From Alphaproteobacteria bacterium (lineage in GTDB: Bacteria; Pseudomonadota; Alphaproteobacteria; Caulobacterales; Parvularculaceae), in assembly GCA_013151255.1 (NCBI GenBank), contig JAADIQ010000050.1:1-46061 (forward strand): DNA of 46,061 bases. Direction: 5' to 3'. This document shows, one piece after another, positions 1 to 8,693 of the stretch. The position numbers and the translations under genes were made by a program. The number at the start of each line of letters is the position of its first letter. The first letter of the stretch is position 1. The notes beneath the pieces were generated by a model. That model saw only the letters and a list, made by a program, of their open reading frames with translations. It was not told the DNA's origin and did no database searches.

Positions 1-19
1 ATACTCGTTAAAACAACCC

Positions 20-970
20 TTAAACGATGCTGTCACGGTCCTGACGATTTTCACCAATCCGCATCGGATCGAACCCTTGCAAAGCACTGAGCGCGAATGC
101 CGACAGGCGCTGCGAGGATGCCATGGCGGCGTAAGCGCGTATTGGCGATGTCTCTGGCGTCAAGGCGGCAGGTTGCGACGACGCGGGCTCTGTCTGCTGT
201 CGCGAGTAGCGCTGTGCAAGCTGCTCCAGCATTTGAGCGTCCATGGCGAGAATATTTCTATATCCATACGAGCCATAATTCACATTCGAGCCCTGTCGGC
301 CAAACATGTTCGCCGTTGGCATCGCTGCAGGCGCCTCCGGCTTCGTCTCCGCAGACGCATTAGCGCCGCTCATTGAGGCGGCGATGGAGCCAACCACCTC
401 GCCCACGGTCCTGGCGCGCGCACCGTCATAAAAAACCGCACGGTTTGCCGCCGCCGCTTTTGGCATCAGGCTGGCGGCCTCAACTGAGGACGCCGCGCTC
501 AATAGCTTTATCGCGCCCGTCGGCCCCAGAAAATGCGCCGTATAAAGATCGGCGCTGGAGGCCCCTCGCCCGAGCTTGCGCTCCAAAATGGACTGGTTCT
601 CATTGGCAAGCTCGCCGGCAAGCACCGCCGACGCGTTGGCGTCAAACCGCAAGGCGAGAATTTCCTCGCGCCGCGCCCGGCTCGACACGTCAAAGCGGCC
701 ATTTTCCCCACGCTGAATGTCATTTGCCTGCTCGCCAAGCCCATGGCGCGACCCATATTGTTTCACCGCGCCGAGCCAAGTCTGGTCGATAAACTGAAAC
801 AGGCCGGCAGCGCTTGATGTTTTGGCTTTCGCGGTTGGGTTGAGACTGGACTCGCGCGCGGCGACCATTTTTAGAAAATCAAACCCGGCGCCGGTTGCTT
901 CGCTGGCGCGTTTTAGGGCGGTCGTGACTTTTTGCGGTGCGGCGGCGGATGGATTGAAGTCGATGCGCAT
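20..970 (-). CDS. Lytic transglycosylase-like (SLT domain) protein
   Basis: Predicted peptidoglycan lytic transglycosylase of 316 residues. The SLT/lysozyme-like fold lies at about residues 25-115: the catalytic Glu is in the ARESSLNP segment (about residue 40), followed by the family's AAGLFQFIDQTW signature. The remainder is an Ala/Ser-rich, low-complexity tail. I see no signal peptide, so export would need a holin, another secretion route or cell lysis. The ATG at 970 is chosen because AAGGA lies about 8 bases upstream; the frame stays open back to 1057 but would then overlap the upstream gene. It is the last gene of a minus-strand run that begins with a holin-like gene. The domain call is firm; the biological role (cell-wall remodelling, flagellar/secretion assembly, or lysis) is open. 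Confidence 0.8.
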   Translation of the reverse strand: MRIDFNPSAAAPQKVTTALKRASEATGAGFDFLKMVAARESSLNPTAKAKTSSAAGLFQFIDQTWLGAVKQYGSRHGLGEQANDIQRGENGRFDVSSRARREEILALRFDANASAVLAGELANENQSILERKLGRGASSADLYTAHFLGPTGAIKLLSAASSVEAASLMPKAAAANRAVFYDGARARTVGEVVGSIAASMSGANASAETKPEAPAAMPTANMFGRQGSNVNYGSYGYRNILAMDAQMLEQLAQRYSRQQTEPASSQPAALTPETSPIRAYAAMASSQRLSAFALSALQGFDPMRIGENRQDRDSIV

Positions 971-1022
971 GGCTGCGTTCCTTGTTGATGCGCAAATTTG
1001 ACGCATTATTGTCAAGAAACCG

Positions 1023-2231
1023 CTAACCATGCTCACCTTCCCCTGGGCTGGAAACAAAGCGTTCCGGGCGAAAGGGTTGAAGATGTGTTAACGGCGATGG
1101 GCTGGGCGCGCCCTCCCCCAAAATCTCGCGCGCCAGCGCCGTCGCGCAAGCCGGCGCCAGCAAAATCCCGTTGCGATAATGGCCAAGCGCGAGGAACACG
1201 CCGTCCGGCCCGCGCCGGTCGCGGCCCAATATTGGCGCGCCGTCAGGCGTTGCCGGGCGCAAGCCAGACCAGCGCTCAATTTCCGGCCAATCGCGCACAG
1301 CAGGGACGACATCCGCCGCACCCGCACGCAATTTGCGGATCGAGGCGTCGTCAACGCCGGCGTCGCGCCGACCGGCAATTTCCGTTGCGCCGATGATCAC
1401 CCGGCCATCGGCTTTCGGACAGAGATAAGGCAGCGCCGGTTGCGCCGGGCAGCGAATGACATGGCGAAACTTGTGCCCGCCGCTGTCGACGGCCGCCATC
1501 TGGACAGCCCCCATCTGGACAGCCAAAGCCTCGCCTTTAACCGGCGTAATCGGCGGCGGTGGCAGACCGGCGATCAGCTGCGTCGCCGCTGCGCCGCTCG
1601 CCAGCACGACGGTCTTTGCCTCAAGCCGCTCGCCATTCGAGAGCATCAGCCGGTGGCCAGCCTTGTCACCTTCAACCTGCACAACACGTTCGCCAAAAAA
1701 CCTTCCGGCGGTTTTGCGAAACGCGGCGCGCAGCGCGATCAGCAATTTGCGCGGATCGACCTGCGCATCGCCCGGCGCATACAGCGCGGCGACAACCCGG
1801 TCCGACAACGCCGGCTCCAGCTGTCGCACCGCATCGCCGTCCAAAAACGATGCGTTACCGCCGCGTGCGCGCAGTTGCTCACCGCTATATTTCAACGCCG
1901 CCGCCTGCGGCTCATCAAACGCAACCGCGACAATGCCGTCATCGCGATAGTCGAGCGCCTGGCCGGTCTCGTCTTCCAGCATTGCGGCAAAACCCGGCCA
2001 GGCGGCGAGACTTTGCGCGCCCAGCGCAAAAAGCGCATCCGCCATGCTCTCCTCAGCAGCACTCTCAAATGAGGCCGCCAGCATGCCGGCGGCGGCGTCG
2101 GTCGCCGGCGGCGTTTCATGGCCCGCATCGATCACCGCTACGCGGAGTTGATGGCCTGACAGCGCGCGCGCAAGCGACAGCCCGATCACGCCGCCGCCGA
2201 TAATCGCTATATCAAAATTGGTTGCGCTCAC
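1023..2231 (-). CDS. thiO: FAD-dependent glycine oxidase ThiO-like
   Basis: Flavoprotein amine/amino-acid oxidase of the DAO family, about 402 residues. The N-terminal Rossmann dinucleotide motif IAIIGGGVIGLSLARALS binds FAD. The DAO fold follows, and near the C-terminus is the segment RWSGLRPATPDGAPILGR, typical of ThiO and related oxidases, then GHYRNGILLAPA. ThiO oxidises glycine to the imine needed for the thiazole of thiamine. No other thiamine gene is nearby, so a broader D-amino-acid or secondary-amine oxidase role is possible. Start: GTG at 2231, six bases after GGAAAG, puts the Rossmann motif near residue 10 as is usual. An ATG at 2306 in the same frame would add 25 residues and overlap the upstream holin-like gene by 20 bases. 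Confidence 0.8.
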   Translation of the reverse strand: MSATNFDIAIIGGGVIGLSLARALSGHQLRVAVIDAGHETPPATDAAAGMLAASFESAAEESMADALFALGAQSLAAWPGFAAMLEDETGQALDYRDDGIVAVAFDEPQAAALKYSGEQLRARGGNASFLDGDAVRQLEPALSDRVVAALYAPGDAQVDPRKLLIALRAAFRKTAGRFFGERVVQVEGDKAGHRLMLSNGERLEAKTVVLASGAAATQLIAGLPPPPITPVKGEALAVQMGAVQMAAVDSGGHKFRHVIRCPAQPALPYLCPKADGRVIIGATEIAGRRDAGVDDASIRKLRAGAADVVPAVRDWPEIERWSGLRPATPDGAPILGRDRRGPDGVFLALGHYRNGILLAPACATALAREILGEGAPSPSPLTHLQPFRPERFVSSPGEGEHG

Positions 2232-2286
2232 TTCTGTCTTTCCGGTGATGTCTGTTTCGCTAAAGTCTGCCGCCTCCGTCAAAAAT

Positions 2287-2916
2287 TCAACCGCCGGAGC
2301 GCTCATCTTCAGATTTTTCTGTAGCGAGCGTTTCCTCTCCCGCCTCGCGCGCCAATAATGGCGCCGCCATCAGCCGGGTCTTTTCTTTTGAGCCGGCCGA
2401 AGAGCCGAAAAAATAATTCACTACCGCCGCGGTCATGGTCGCCAGCGCGCCGAGCATGATTGAAAACTCGGTCTCCGCGCCGGGCGGCATCTTGCGCGCC
2501 ACCATAACGCCCAGCACCGCAAAGAACCCTAAGATAATCAACGCGCCGAGCGCCGACGGCGTCCAGTCGCTCATGGCAATTTGCCGCTGGCGCGCATTGG
2601 CGCGATCGCCGGCGTCAATGCGGCGGCCTTCTAGGCTTGCCTCGCGCAGCGCGATTGCAAATTCCTGTTCGGCTTTTTTAAGCGCGATCAAATGTTGTGG
2701 TGAGGCGCCCGCCAGCATTTCGCTGAGCAATTCTTCATCGCCGTCGGGCGCGCCGAAAATCGCTTTTGAAAGCTGCGCCACCGCAGCGCCGGCGAGCGGG
2801 CCGCCCAGCGCCCGGGCAAGGCTCGGCGCGGCGTCGGCAATCGCGCGTTTGATTTTCCCGCGCACGCCGCTAGCGCGCGCGCCGCTGGCACGCGTGCCGC
2901 TGTTGGTTTTGGCCAT
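2287..2916 (-). CDS. Holin-like protein, GTA_holin_3TM type
   Basis: 209-residue predicted inner-membrane protein resembling the 'holin of 3TMs, for gene-transfer release' family. A basic, Ala/Ser/Gly-rich N-terminus is followed by an amphipathic region. Two clear hydrophobic segments follow: SALGALIILGFFAVLGVMVA, then IMLGALATMTAAVVNYFFG. Right after them comes FGSSAGSKEKTRL, which I recognise as the family signature, and then an acidic tail. Members are found in alphaproteobacterial phages and gene transfer agents, but also alone on chromosomes. No capsid, terminase or tail gene is present here. ATG at 2916 is preferred because GGAG lies 9 bases upstream; an in-frame ATG at 2937 has no such site. 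It heads a tight run with the oxidase and transglycosylase genes. Holin function is inferred from family alone. Confidence 0.7.
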   Translation of the reverse strand: MAKTNSGTRASGARASGVRGKIKRAIADAAPSLARALGGPLAGAAVAQLSKAIFGAPDGDEELLSEMLAGASPQHLIALKKAEQEFAIALREASLEGRRIDAGDRANARQRQIAMSDWTPSALGALIILGFFAVLGVMVARKMPPGAETEFSIMLGALATMTAAVVNYFFGSSAGSKEKTRLMAAPLLAREAGEETLATEKSEDERSGG

Positions 2917-3365
2917 GGGTTTTTCTCCAATGTGCAAAAGTAAAATTCATGTGGAGAAACATTGTGCGGGCGTCACGGAGGCCGTGGTTGAGCAGAGAAA
3001 AGTCCGTAAGATTAAATTTCGTGAAATCACTGCGAGAAATCGCAAAACCACTTGCACATGGCGCATTCACTGGCATTTGCAAAAACCGATGGCGCGAAAG
3101 AACGATGCTGAAATCAACCGGCGATAGAAAACTGTCACGCCGCACGCAACATCATTCGGGCGCCGATTAAAAGTTCTTCATAATATTTTGAAACAACTAT
3201 CATTTACCGGCGCAAGCTTTGACGCCCAACACCACAATCGACCGCATGCGCCCTAATTATGGCGAAATTTCAATTTGCATTTACAAACGGATCAATCCAC
3301 GGTTGCGCGAACAGTGATTCGCCGCCCGTTAAAAGGGCGCCAACGCAGAAGCGGTCAGTTTTATT
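2917..3365. other. Intergenic region without a convincing gene
   Basis: About 450 bases between the divergent holin-like and antiporter genes. Open frames of 73-91 codons exist on both strands, but their translations look unlike protein and overlap each other. A tiny perfect hairpin, TGCGA-GAAA-TCGCA with a GNRA-type loop, lies at 3031-3044. The stretch from about 3160 to 3300 is clearly more AT-rich than its surroundings, as expected for promoters of the flanking genes. I cannot assign an RNA gene here. Confidence 0.5.
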
Positions 3366-4571
3366 ATGGTTTTCATTGTGGCGGCGCTCATCCTCGCCGC
3401 CTCTTTCTGGATTCTGAGCAAGGCCAAGGCGCTTGAAGCCATGGCCCGCGCGCCGGCTATGATGCTGGCCGCCGGGGCTGGCGTCTCGATTGTCTACCGC
3501 ATCGCCGGCGGGCCGTTTGCCCCGTCTGAATGGGCCGCTACTGGCGCGGATGTTCTCCTGGCGGCGCTGGTCTTTGTCGCCGCGGCGCAATTTCGCCTGT
3601 CGCGGCTGGCCAATGTCTGTCCTGCCTCGTTCCGGCTGACCATTGGCGGAGCGCCGCTTTTTCTGGTGGTTTGCGGGCTGGCGGCGTTCATCTTAGTGCC
3701 CCACTTAACGCTCGGCGCGGCGTTTCTGGTCGCCGGCGCGTTAACGCTGAATGGCGCAGCGTTTGACCGCCGCGCGGTGGCGGATGCGCCGGCGCCATCG
3801 GTTATCAAAGCGGCGGTGCGGCTCGAAAGCGCGGCGATTTTGGCGCTCGGCCTGCCCGTAGCCCTGTTTCTGGAGGCCGCCGCCACAGCGGCGCCCGTCG
3901 GCATGCCGGCGGTGACGCCGGTTTATGAATTTGCCATCTCCGCCTTTAAAGCGTTCGCGCTTGGCGGCGGCCTGGGGTTTGTCGCCGCTGTCGCCGGCAA
4001 CCGGCTGAAAACTAGGCAAAGAGCGCCCATCGCCATTGCGGCTGGCGCCATTGCCGCCGTCGTCGCGGCGCTGATCGGCGCCCATCCGGTGATCGCCGCC
4101 GCCGCCGCCGGTCTGCTTTGGGGAGAACAGACCGCCGCGCTGATCACCACGCGCGTGCGGATGCGGCGGGTGGTGGAACGCCTCGCGGCGCCGGCGGCCT
4201 ATTTCGCCTTCGGCCTGTTGCTGGCCCCGCGCCTCCTCCAGGCTGATCTGTTGACTATCGTCTTTGCGCTTGCGGCCGTCACCATCATGCGCGCCGGCCC
4301 GCGCCTCGTGGCGCTCAAAAAAACCACGCTTGCAAAAGAGAGCCAGATGTTCCTCGCCTGGTTTGGCGGGGCGCCCGGCGCCGCATCGGCGTTGTTTTTA
4401 ATCTCGCTGTTTGACGCCGCCTCCATCGTCGCCCAGGACGCAGCGCTCACGGTTGGCGCGCTCGCGGTGACGTTCGGCATCATTGCCGCCAGACTAACCT
4501 CGCGCCCGCTGTTAAAATCACTGTTGAAACAAACCGCGGCAGCCAAGAAACGCGCGCTGTTTGCGACTTAA
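3366..4571 (+). CDS. Divergent cation/proton antiporter-like membrane protein
   Basis: 401-residue, strongly hydrophobic protein with about 11-12 predicted membrane segments and the organisation of the CPA1/Na+-H+ exchanger superfamily: paired broken helices in the first half, a long Ala/Gly-rich middle and a short basic C-terminus ending LKQTAAAKKRALFAT. There is no cytoplasmic regulatory domain. The segments that normally hold the ion-binding residues are altered. Where CPA1 proteins have TDP the sequence reads LTLNGAAFD (about residues 126-134), and where they have ESLLNDG it reads ESAAILALG (about residues 154-162). The usual Asn-Asp pair is therefore absent, and transport activity or ion is uncertain. 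The ATG at 3366 has only a weak ribosome site. The next gene, on the other strand, is also an ion-channel gene. Confidence 0.6.
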   Translation: MVFIVAALILAASFWILSKAKALEAMARAPAMMLAAGAGVSIVYRIAGGPFAPSEWAATGADVLLAALVFVAAAQFRLSRLANVCPASFRLTIGGAPLFLVVCGLAAFILVPHLTLGAAFLVAGALTLNGAAFDRRAVADAPAPSVIKAAVRLESAAILALGLPVALFLEAAATAAPVGMPAVTPVYEFAISAFKAFALGGGLGFVAAVAGNRLKTRQRAPIAIAAGAIAAVVAALIGAHPVIAAAAAGLLWGEQTAALITTRVRMRRVVERLAAPAAYFAFGLLLAPRLLQADLLTIVFALAAVTIMRAGPRLVALKKTTLAKESQMFLAWFGGAPGAASALFLISLFDAASIVAQDAALTVGALAVTFGIIAARLTSRPLLKSLLKQTAAAKKRALFAT

Positions 4572-4593
4572 GCCCGCCAGGCTTTGCTTTTCT

Positions 4594-5382
4594 TCATCCC
4601 CTCGGCAAGCTTCGCGACAGCGCCGCGATATCCTCGCGCAAGGCTTTGAGGTCGGCGCTGATGGCTTGTTGGCTGGCGACGAGGTCGTCGATCACCGGAT
4701 CTGAATCTTCCTCCACCACCCGCACAACAATGCCGACAAAAAGATTGAGCATGGTGAAGGTGGCGATCATCACGAAGGTGAGAAAAAATATCCACGAGCG
4801 CGAATGGGTCTCGGCAACCGTGGCGGCGATATCGGGCCAGCCTTCCAGCGTCATCACCTGAAACAAGGTGTACATGGCGGTGAAAACATCGCCGAACAAT
4901 TGCGGATGGTCCGGCCCATAAAGACTGGCGGCGATGACCGCAAAAACATAGACGATCAGCGCCAGCACCACCCCGACAGAAGAGATGCCGGGAATGGAAT
5001 CGAGAAACGCCGAGACCACCAGACGCATGCGCGGGATCACCGTGATTACCCGCAACACCCGCAACACCCGGAAGGCGCGCAGCGCCGCCAGCCCGCTGGT
5101 CGCCGCGAGGAGCGAAATCATCACGATCACAAAGTCAAAAACATTCCAGCCATTGCGGAGATAAGCCTCGCGCTCGGCCAGGATGCGCAAAATAATTTCC
5201 CCAACAAAGGCGTAAATGATCACCCGGTCGGTGAACATTAATATATCGCCGAAACGCTCCTTGACCCCGGGGAAGGTCTCCGCCCCGAGGATCACCGCAT
5301 TAACGATAATCAAGGTCAAAACGACGACCTGAAAGACGCCGCTTTCAACCAGTTTTTCAACTTTTCTGCGCCAGGCGCTCAT
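4594..5382 (-). CDS. One-domain voltage-gated cation channel (NaChBac family)
   Basis: 262-residue six-helix voltage-gated channel subunit, expected to work as a homotetramer in the inner membrane. S1-S3 occupy about residues 15-95. S4 carries four arginines at every third position (R102, R105, R108, R111), the voltage sensor. S5 covers about residues 135-155; the pore helix and filter read QVMTLEGWPD, with the filter TLEGWPD at residues 178-184 (bases 4831-4851); S6 is about residues 196-223. A short acidic neck and a C-terminal helix (about residues 230-260) look like the tetramerising coiled coil of the family. NaChBac has TLESWAS, so Gly at filter position 4 and Asp at position 7 are notable; Ca2+ selectivity is possible. 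Divergent from the next gene. Confidence 0.88.
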   Translation of the reverse strand: MSAWRRKVEKLVESGVFQVVVLTLIIVNAVILGAETFPGVKERFGDILMFTDRVIIYAFVGEIILRILAEREAYLRNGWNVFDFVIVMISLLAATSGLAALRAFRVLRVLRVITVIPRMRLVVSAFLDSIPGISSVGVVLALIVYVFAVIAASLYGPDHPQLFGDVFTAMYTLFQVMTLEGWPDIAATVAETHSRSWIFFLTFVMIATFTMLNLFVGIVVRVVEEDSDPVIDDLVASQQAISADLKALREDIAALSRSLPRG

Positions 5383-5452
5383 ATTCTTTGTCGCTTTGTC
5401 TGGGCCATTACTTCAGGCTAGGGGGATTCTCCGGTAAAACGAACGCCGCTGT

Positions 5453-8068
5453 TTGCGCCCCGCGACGGACTGGGTCGATAAAATACTCTCGCCGGCGGCG
5501 AAGAATATTGCGCAACCAATTGGCGGACCGGCGAAAATCCGCTATGCGGGGACCTCATCACCGCCGGAGTGGGGCTTGAGCGACCAAAGCGACGATATCA
5601 ACGCGCTAGAGGCCGATGCGGAGGACGCCGCAGAGGCGGCCCCGCGCATGCGTTTTCAAGGCATTGTTGAGGCCGAAAAGGCCACAAGCGTGACCGCTGG
5701 CGACATCGATGCGATCGAGCCGATTGTCCATAATGAGCGCCGCTGGAACGCGATGAGCCGGCAGATTTCGCAGGTCTCGCGCCTGACCGCCTTATTTGTG
5801 TTCTTTTCCTTCATGGTCGGCACGCCGCTGGGCAATTATTTTGCTCATCTTCAGCTCAACGGCTCCGCCGAGGGCTGGAACCCGCTCGCCGCGTTCGGAT
5901 TTGAAACGGTGCTGTTTGCCTTCGTGGTGCCGGTGCTGGTGTTGTTGATCGGCTATGCGCTCTCGCGCATGGCGACAATGCTCAACGCGGCAGAGTCCAT
6001 CGCCGCGGCGGCTCAACAAATGACCACGCCGGATATAACGGCGGCGCGCAACGCCGACACGGTCGGCGCAGTTGTGCAAGGCCATATGGAAGCGCTCAAT
6101 GAAGGGCTCGATGGCGCCCTGGCGCGGCTTGCCAGTGTGGAATCGATGATCCGCGATCATGTTGCGGCGATTGAGCTGGCCGGCGATGCGATTGAGCAAA
6201 AAGCCACCGGCGCGGTTGAACGCGTCGCCGATGAACGCTCGCGGCTGATGGATTTGACCGAAAGCCTGAATGCGCATGCGGATTCTTTTGCCGCCGCGAT
6301 TGCCGAACGCGCAAAGGCGAGCATCGAGGCGCTCAATACCGCCGACACCATATCGGGCCGGGCCGAACGCGAATTCGACGAGCGCCTGACCGGGCTGGAA
6401 GCCGCCGCTGAACGCGCGCTTACGAGTTTTGAATCGCTGCGCGACGCCTTGCGCGACACTGACGAGACCATGCGCCAATCGGCGGAATCGATTGAGGCAG
6501 CGGCCAGCGATACCCAGCAGGCGACCGCGCAGGCAAAAGCCGCCGCTGATGCGGCCGCAGAATCCGCCGCACGCAACGCCGCCAATGTTGCAGCCTCCGC
6601 AAACCAGGCTTCAGCGCAAGCCAAGCAGGCCGCTGACGAGGCCATTCAGACCGCCACGGAAGAAGCTGAGCGCGCCGCCGCATCAGCCATTGAAGCGGCG
6701 GCGGAAGAGACCGCGAAAATTCAGGACGCTGCGGCGAAAACCATTGGCGATATCTCCGAGGCGACCAAGGAAGCGGTTGACGCCGCGCGCGCCGACGCCG
6801 GCGAGGCGACCAGGGCCGCCGAGGAAGTCGCCGAGGCGGCGCGCAAAACCAGCGAAGCGGTTAAGGCGGCGTCGAGCGATGTTGTCGCCGCCAGCGAAGA
6901 GGCGCGCAAAACATCCGAGCAGGCAGCGCAATTGTCAGAGGCCGCAACGGCGCAAATTGAAGAGCGCAACAAGGCGCTGGCCGATGCGCGCGCCGCGCTT
7001 GAAAAAGAAAACGCCCGGCTTGAAGCGCTGATCGGCGAGCAACGCAAACGCGCCGAGCGTCTGGCCGACGCCATCTCCGCGCAAACCGAACGGCTGAGCG
7101 AGCTTGCCGAAACCCAATTGCGCGAACAACAAGCCGCCGCCGAGCGCACCGAGGCGGAAGCCAAAGCGCGCGCCGACAAACAAGTGCAAGCGCGCGCGGC
7201 GCAAGATAAGGCCGCCGCAGAAGAAGCCAACGCTGCAAAACAGGACGCCGAACGCCAAGCTGAGGCTGAAGCGCAAGCCGAAGCGCAACAGGCGGCAGAG
7301 GCTGTGGCCGAGGCTGAGCGCCAAGCCACCCAGAAAGCAGAAGAAGACGCCAAGAAAGCGGCGGAAGAAGAGCGCCTCGCCGCCGAACGCCGAGCCGCAA
7401 AGACGGCGCCGGAACTGGCGCTGACCGCAAAAGATAAACCGGCAAAAGATAGGTCCGCAAAAAAACCCAACGGCGCGGCGCGGCTGGAAGAGCTTGCTCG
7501 CGACATTGCCGAACGCCGGCCGCGGCGCGGCTCGCGCCGGCGCAAGGAGCCGCCGGTTGAGGGCAGCCTCAACACCGACGAAATCACCGCCGACCCCAAG
7601 CGCTCAAAAGGCGATGTCTCGTGGCGCGAAATTCTCGACGCCGCTGACGACGCCGCACCGCTGGAGCTTGGGCCCGCCTCGCGCAAAACCCCGGTGGAGG
7701 CGCGCGACGAAGCCGCCAACGCCATCCGCATTATTTCCGGCCTGCAAGCGTTTACCTATGAGCTGGAGACCCGGCTCTATGGCGACCCGCCGCCGGCATT
7801 GCAAGAGCGCTATGACCGCGGCGACCGCAATGTCTTTGCAAACCGGCTGTTGCGGCTTAATGAGGCTGACGTAAAGCGCCGTATACGCAACGAGTCCGCG
7901 CGCGATCAGAGATTTGAAGGCGGGGTGCACGACTTCCTTCAAAGTTTTGAAAAGCTGCTCGAGGATGCAACCACATCCGAGACCGCCGATGAAGAGCTTG
8001 AGGAATATTTAAGCTCGCCGCTGGGCCGGGTTTACCTGTTGATTGGCGCCACCGTCGGTTTTGCTTAA
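5453..8068 (+). CDS. Large two-TM coiled-coil protein, TipN-like polarity factor
   Basis: Up to 871 residues. An acidic N-terminal cytoplasmic stretch is followed by two membrane helices (about residues 111-131 and 152-171), then about 500 residues of heptad-like Ala/Glu/Lys/Gln-rich coiled coil. A Lys/Arg-rich linker leads to a folded C-terminal domain of about 115 residues with the segment RIISGLQAFTYELETRLYGD. Caulobacter TipN, the new-pole landmark, has the same plan (two N-terminal TM helices, long coiled coil) and nearly the same size. The match is by architecture, not proven by alignment. The TTG at 5453 has no good ribosome site. A TTG at 5576 with GGAG upstream and an ATG at 5648 are alternatives; all keep both TM helices. 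Its stop abuts the convergent lipoprotein gene. Confidence 0.6.
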   Translation: MRPATDWVDKILSPAAKNIAQPIGGPAKIRYAGTSSPPEWGLSDQSDDINALEADAEDAAEAAPRMRFQGIVEAEKATSVTAGDIDAIEPIVHNERRWNAMSRQISQVSRLTALFVFFSFMVGTPLGNYFAHLQLNGSAEGWNPLAAFGFETVLFAFVVPVLVLLIGYALSRMATMLNAAESIAAAAQQMTTPDITAARNADTVGAVVQGHMEALNEGLDGALARLASVESMIRDHVAAIELAGDAIEQKATGAVERVADERSRLMDLTESLNAHADSFAAAIAERAKASIEALNTADTISGRAEREFDERLTGLEAAAERALTSFESLRDALRDTDETMRQSAESIEAAASDTQQATAQAKAAADAAAESAARNAANVAASANQASAQAKQAADEAIQTATEEAERAAASAIEAAAEETAKIQDAAAKTIGDISEATKEAVDAARADAGEATRAAEEVAEAARKTSEAVKAASSDVVAASEEARKTSEQAAQLSEAATAQIEERNKALADARAALEKENARLEALIGEQRKRAERLADAISAQTERLSELAETQLREQQAAAERTEAEAKARADKQVQARAAQDKAAAEEANAAKQDAERQAEAEAQAEAQQAAEAVAEAERQATQKAEEDAKKAAEEERLAAERRAAKTAPELALTAKDKPAKDRSAKKPNGAARLEELARDIAERRPRRGSRRRKEPPVEGSLNTDEITADPKRSKGDVSWREILDAADDAAPLELGPASRKTPVEARDEAANAIRIISGLQAFTYELETRLYGDPPPALQERYDRGDRNVFANRLLRLNEADVKRRIRNESARDQRFEGGVHDFLQSFEKLLEDATTSETADEELEEYLSSPLGRVYLLIGATVGFA

Positions 8069-8069
8069 A

Positions 8070-8693
8070 TTACCCTTGCGTCACCGCTGAGGCCTCGCCC
8101 TCGTCAAGCGCCCAGGTGACAATCCCGGCAATGGCGCTGGCAAAGGCGCTGTCAAAGGCGGCGATCACATCATCAGCGCGATCGCTCGTCGCCGGCGCCG
8201 ACATTTCAAACAGTTTCGCGGCGTAAATTTTTCCCTTACCGTCAGTCAGGCGCGCATAAATTGATACGCTCGCCGACCGGCCGCCGCGAACATTCAACTG
8301 GATGGCGCGAAGGTCCGTCTGCAGAACGTAATCAGCTATGGGGACAGCGCTGCGATCACCGACGGTGATGATGCGGCCGGAATCTTCCAGGCTTTGCACC
8401 AGCGCGGTCTGAAAAAGCCGTGGCGCGCGGTCCGCCCATTCAGCGCTGGCGAAATATTCAATTTTTCCAGGCGCGGTCGAAACTGCAATGCGTGTGGTGT
8501 CATAAACCCGCGTCGTGTGTGGGTCTTCAACCACCAGCGACCAGTCAACGGAGGCGCCAGCCAGCGCATCGGCGCTCACTGCCGAGATATGGTAGCGCGG
8601 TTTGGGCGGGCTGGTTTCCGGCAATAGCGAGACGCAGCCGGAGGCAAAAAATGCAAGCCCAAAGAAGACCGAACGGACAAACTGTTTCATCAT
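8070..8693 (-). CDS. ABC transport auxiliary lipoprotein, PqiC/YmbA-like
   Basis: 207-residue lipoprotein. The basic start MMKQFVRS, a hydrophobic stretch and the lipobox-like FASGC give a lipidated Cys at about residue 20. The mature part matches the ABC-type transport auxiliary component family (PqiC/YmbA): an early PRYHISAVS strand, a central VYDTTRIAVS segment and a long helix ending in a ...FASAIAGIVTWAL amphipathic region. Such lipoproteins sit at the outer membrane and partner MCE proteins in lipid transport. Its ATG overlaps the stop of the MCE gene by four bases (ATGA), which indicates translational coupling and membership of the same operon. Confidence 0.85.
   Translation of the reverse strand: MMKQFVRSVFFGLAFFASGCVSLLPETSPPKPRYHISAVSADALAGASVDWSLVVEDPHTTRVYDTTRIAVSTAPGKIEYFASAEWADRAPRLFQTALVQSLEDSGRIITVGDRSAVPIADYVLQTDLRAIQLNVRGGRSASVSIYARLTDGKGKIYAAKLFEMSAPATSDRADDVIAAFDSAFASAIAGIVTWALDEGEASAVTQG

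Noticed and set aside
20-2916. A prophage remnant
   Set aside because: No integrase, terminase, capsid or att-like repeats; housekeeping-type gene lies between the two lysis-like genes.
2870-3145. 91-codon minus-strand frame upstream of the holin-like gene
   Set aside because: Runs into the holin-like gene in another frame and its translation has no protein-like pattern.
6721-7731. Long minus-strand Ser/Ala-rich frame
   Set aside because: Antisense shadow of the GC-rich coiled-coil coding region; composition follows the sense codons.
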